Below, piece after piece: positions 4,148 through 6,182 of a stretch of 6,182 bases of DNA. Under the pieces are notes generated by a model. The model saw only the letters and a list, made by a program, of their open reading frames with translations. It had not been told where the DNA came from and made no database searches. Numbering within the stretch: position 1 is the first letter of the stretch; the number at the start of each line of letters is the position of its first letter. The translations under genes and the position numbers were made by a program. The DNA is from DAOVQB01 sp023128935 (GTDB lineage Bacteria > Eisenbacteria > RBG-16-71-46 > CAIMUX01 > WJJG01): NCBI GenBank assembly GCA_030628905.1, contig DAOVQB010000237.1, positions 1 to 6,182 of the forward strand. Direction: 5' to 3'.

Positions 4148-6130
4148 ATGACTGAGAAGAGGAACAACCCAGGAGGAAGCGGTGGTGCTGGTGGCTGGTC
4201 ATTCCAGGCACGCGTGACAGCGTACGTAGCCATCTATGTGCTTGCACGGCAGCAGTTGGGTTGGCTGCGGGCAGAGCGTGATGTGCCGATTGTCGTGCAG
4301 AGCGAAACCGGCGGGGCGGGGGACGATCTTCGGCTTCATCTTGAAGGTGGCAAACTGGTTGAGATTCAGGTCAAGAAGCACGCTCGCAATGACTCTAAGC
4401 TTTGGAATGCGTTGCTACGTTTGGCGCAGGGGCTCAAGCGAGAGCCAAAGCTCCTAGGAGTACTCGTCGTAGACCCCTCGTCCAGCAGACCGATACGAGA
4501 GGTCCTCCGACAAGGCGTCGAGAGACTCTCAGAAGATAGGCATGACCATCTGAAAAGCATTACCAGGGAGTTCATGTCGAGGCTTGAGTGCGCTGGAATT
4601 GATGTGGCCTTTATCACAGAGAGGCTGCATATCGTAAGTCTTGATCTAGAAGACGCATCCCCCAGCCTTGGCAACGCCCTCGATATGCTTTCCCGCCAGA
4701 TTTCGAATCCTCTCCTGAGTGGCGCTGCTTGGGGTGTGCTTGCGGAGAAGGGGCTGCGACTCGCTGCCTCAAGGGGCGGAATGTGCGGCAGCACGTTGGA
4801 GGCCGAACTTAGCAAGGTCGGGATCGATGTCTCGAAGGATGTTGCCAACACGAGTGCCCTGCTAAGTCGGTATTCCCGCTGGAATCGCGATAGGTATGCA
4901 CGCATCCATGTTCCCAGCCTTGGCCTTGAACTCCCGATTGAGAAGTCTTGGCCTGATCTGAAATGCGTTCGGGAGGATCCGCGAGAAGGACTCTTGAGCG
5001 ACTCGGACACATCAAGGAGCGCACAAAGGAAGAAGGTAGCCGACGCGTTCCACATGGCACTCTACAACCCGCACTGTGTCGTAATCGGAGGTCCAGGGTC
5101 CGGGAAGACGACCTTGCTGCGCAAGATTACGCAACGGCTCTCCACGGACGGTGAATGTGTACTGCATGTCGAACTCCAATCTGTGGCCAAGGCTATGGAG
5201 ATAGGCAAGAGCTTCGAGAACGCCCTTGTTGCAGTCGCAGCCGACGGTTTCGAGACAGTGAATGCAGCGGCACTCCTCGCAACTCCTACATGTCTGATTG
5301 CCGATGGCCTCGATGAGTGTGGCCTTCAACGGGGGATTGTCGCTGAGAGCCTTCTGAACTGGAGTCTTGGTCACTCTGGTAGCCGAGTCATCGTATCGAC
5401 CAGATTTGACGCATATGACTCATCAGGTTTTTCAGAATGGACTCATCTCCGGCTGCAACCGCTGGAGCCTCACGAAATCGAGGAGTTCACTCGGTGCCTA
5501 CTCAGTGGTCTTTACCCGGATGATACTGACAGAGCAGAATCGGAGCTTCGCCAGCTCCTTGTCTCCTGGAAAGAGCTGAAGAGCCTGGATATTGCCGCAG
5601 CCTCTCCGCTTATCCTGAGCTTCCTCCTGCGATTATCCCTTGCCAAAGAAGCTATTCCGAGAACGCAGGGACAGCTCTACCGACAGATTGTGGATCTACT
5701 TGAAGACGCCGAGATCCCTGGCCGCCCGCAGCTAGAGATCCGCAAGCCGCGATACGCACGTCACGTCCTCGGAATTCTTGGGTATGTTTCTCATCGACAA
5801 GCCGTGCAAGCTGGCTCGGAGGTCCTGGATCAGGCAGCGTTTATCCTCCAAGAGGATACGAGGCTCACACCAGTGGAGGCAGGGCAGGTCATCCAAGACG
5901 CCTTGGCGTTCTGGCGCGAGAAACGAGTTCTCATCATGCCTGGTGACCGAATAGAGGGATGGTCCTTTGTGCATCCCACATTCAGTGAGTACGCAGCGGC
6001 CGAGTTCATCGCGCAGCTTGATGAGGACGGGCTCGTGGCGTTTGTCAGCCAACACGCACACTTGAAGGATTGGAGCAAGGAGCTACTCTTTGCGTCGCAA
6101 ATCAGCGCATCCTCGGCAATATGTAACTGA
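4148..6130 (+). CDS. Mrr-like PD-(D/E)XK nuclease fused to NACHT (STAND) NTPase, short C-terminus
   Basis: This is a 660-aa soluble protein starting MTEKRNNPGG. The frame extends upstream to 4049, but ATG 4148 is chosen because TATAAT sits just before it and the upstream codons are low quality. Residues 15-78 form a restriction-nuclease-like core: a helix (WSFQARVTAYVAIYVLA), E53 in SETGG, D59-D60 in GAGDDLRL, and E72-I-Q74-V-K76, the QxK variant seen in Mrr-type enzymes. The NACHT core has Walker A at 314-322 (GGPGSGKTT), Walker B at 382-390 (LIADGLDE region, D386/D389/E390), a sensor-like VIVSTR ending at R419, an LxPL-type segment (LQPLEPHEIEEF), and the winged-helix hallmark FVHPTFSEYAAAEF (607-620). 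In related antiphage NACHT proteins, a C-terminal repeat domain senses the invader, the NTPase oligomerises and the N-terminal effector is released. Here only about 45 residues follow the HxTFxEY helix, and the last ten (QISASSAICN) do not look like family sequence. A truncation or frameshift near 6090 is likely, or else a partner protein supplies sensing. The domain calls are strong; antiphage function is inferred. Confidence 0.85.
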   Translation: MTEKRNNPGGSGGAGGWSFQARVTAYVAIYVLARQQLGWLRAERDVPIVVQSETGGAGDDLRLHLEGGKLVEIQVKKHARNDSKLWNALLRLAQGLKREPKLLGVLVVDPSSSRPIREVLRQGVERLSEDRHDHLKSITREFMSRLECAGIDVAFITERLHIVSLDLEDASPSLGNALDMLSRQISNPLLSGAAWGVLAEKGLRLAASRGGMCGSTLEAELSKVGIDVSKDVANTSALLSRYSRWNRDRYARIHVPSLGLELPIEKSWPDLKCVREDPREGLLSDSDTSRSAQRKKVADAFHMALYNPHCVVIGGPGSGKTTLLRKITQRLSTDGECVLHVELQSVAKAMEIGKSFENALVAVAADGFETVNAAALLATPTCLIADGLDECGLQRGIVAESLLNWSLGHSGSRVIVSTRFDAYDSSGFSEWTHLRLQPLEPHEIEEFTRCLLSGLYPDDTDRAESELRQLLVSWKELKSLDIAAASPLILSFLLRLSLAKEAIPRTQGQLYRQIVDLLEDAEIPGRPQLEIRKPRYARHVLGILGYVSHRQAVQAGSEVLDQAAFILQEDTRLTPVEAGQVIQDALAFWREKRVLIMPGDRIEGWSFVHPTFSEYAAAEFIAQLDEDGLVAFVSQHAHLKDWSKELLFASQISASSAICN

Positions 6131-6133
6131 ACC

Positions 6134-6153
6134 GCCCCGGCTTTTCCGGAGGC
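6134..6153 (+). terminator. Short GC-rich hairpin after the nuclease-NACHT gene
   Basis: gccccgg (6134-6140) pairs with ccgg-a-ggc (6146-6153) through 7 bp with one bulged A, around a ctttt loop, starting 3 bases after the stop codon. No T run follows. It is a possible mRNA 3' structure or weak terminator; the sequence ends too soon to judge whether coding homology continues beyond it. Confidence 0.3.
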
Positions 6154-6166
6154 TATGTTACGTGAG

Positions 6167-6177
6167 TCCGGCCACCA
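6167..6177 (+). repeat. 11-bp direct repeat tccggccacca (copy 2; copy 1 at 3449-3459)
   Basis: This is the second copy of the word described at 3449. It lies at the edge of the window, so whether the similarity extends further cannot be seen. Confidence 0.35.
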
Positions 6178-6182
6178 TGACC

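Noticed and set aside
4366..5055. 229-codon minus-strand frame inside the nuclease-NACHT gene
   Set aside because: It is a serine/arginine-rich shadow of a well-supported coding frame on the other strand, with no motif of its own.
1..6182. CRISPR array
   Set aside because: No set of three or more regularly spaced repeats was found. The repeats seen are pairs with irregular spacing.

Overview
This window looks like a bacterial accessory or defence-island segment of mid GC content. I cannot name the organism: no housekeeping gene is present, and the genes belong to widely transferred families. All recognisable genes lie on the + strand, are separated by long gene-poor gaps, and none forms a tight operon.

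Layout. Positions 2-163 hold the C-terminal tail of a HEPN-type (UPF0332-like) protein, the class often paired with a minimal nucleotidyltransferase in toxin-antitoxin modules. Positions 164-1102 carry no convincing gene. They hold tandem hairpins (436-516), a pair of CACGTG-centred direct repeats (560-590), and a MITE-like element (674-960) bounded by inverted copies of a TGTCCCCGG-type end that I associate with REP/Y1-transposase repeats. Positions 1103-2338 encode a 411-aa protein with an N-terminal PIN ribonuclease domain (acidic residues D13, E56, D144, D173) and an unrecognised C-terminal domain. Positions 2908-3174 encode an 88-aa beta-rich protein resembling the FAIM1 fold. Positions 3756-4001 look like the remnant N-terminus of a larger nuclease/NTPase protein, still behind a good promoter. 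Positions 4148-6130 encode a 660-aa fusion of an Mrr-like PD-(D/E)XK nuclease to a NACHT-type STAND NTPase. It ends soon after the conserved FxHxTFxEY helix, so the usual C-terminal sensor repeats are absent.

Two patterns cross the region. First, a diverged repeat of about 53 to 116 bp, built around an accgagaac/gttctcggt hairpin, lies downstream of both the PIN gene (from 2367) and the 88-aa gene (from 3251), as if the two genes were carried in similar cassettes. Second, all four window-internal starts have a -10-like hexamer only 9 to 15 bases upstream of the ATG (TATATT, TATACT, TATTCT, TATAAT), which suggests leaderless or very short-leader transcripts.

How the genes might work together is inference. 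HEPN, PIN and nuclease-NACHT proteins are all recurrent effectors in phage-defence and abortive-infection loci. Here each seems to be transcribed separately, so the window reads better as a cluster of independent defence modules and remnants than as one multi-gene system.
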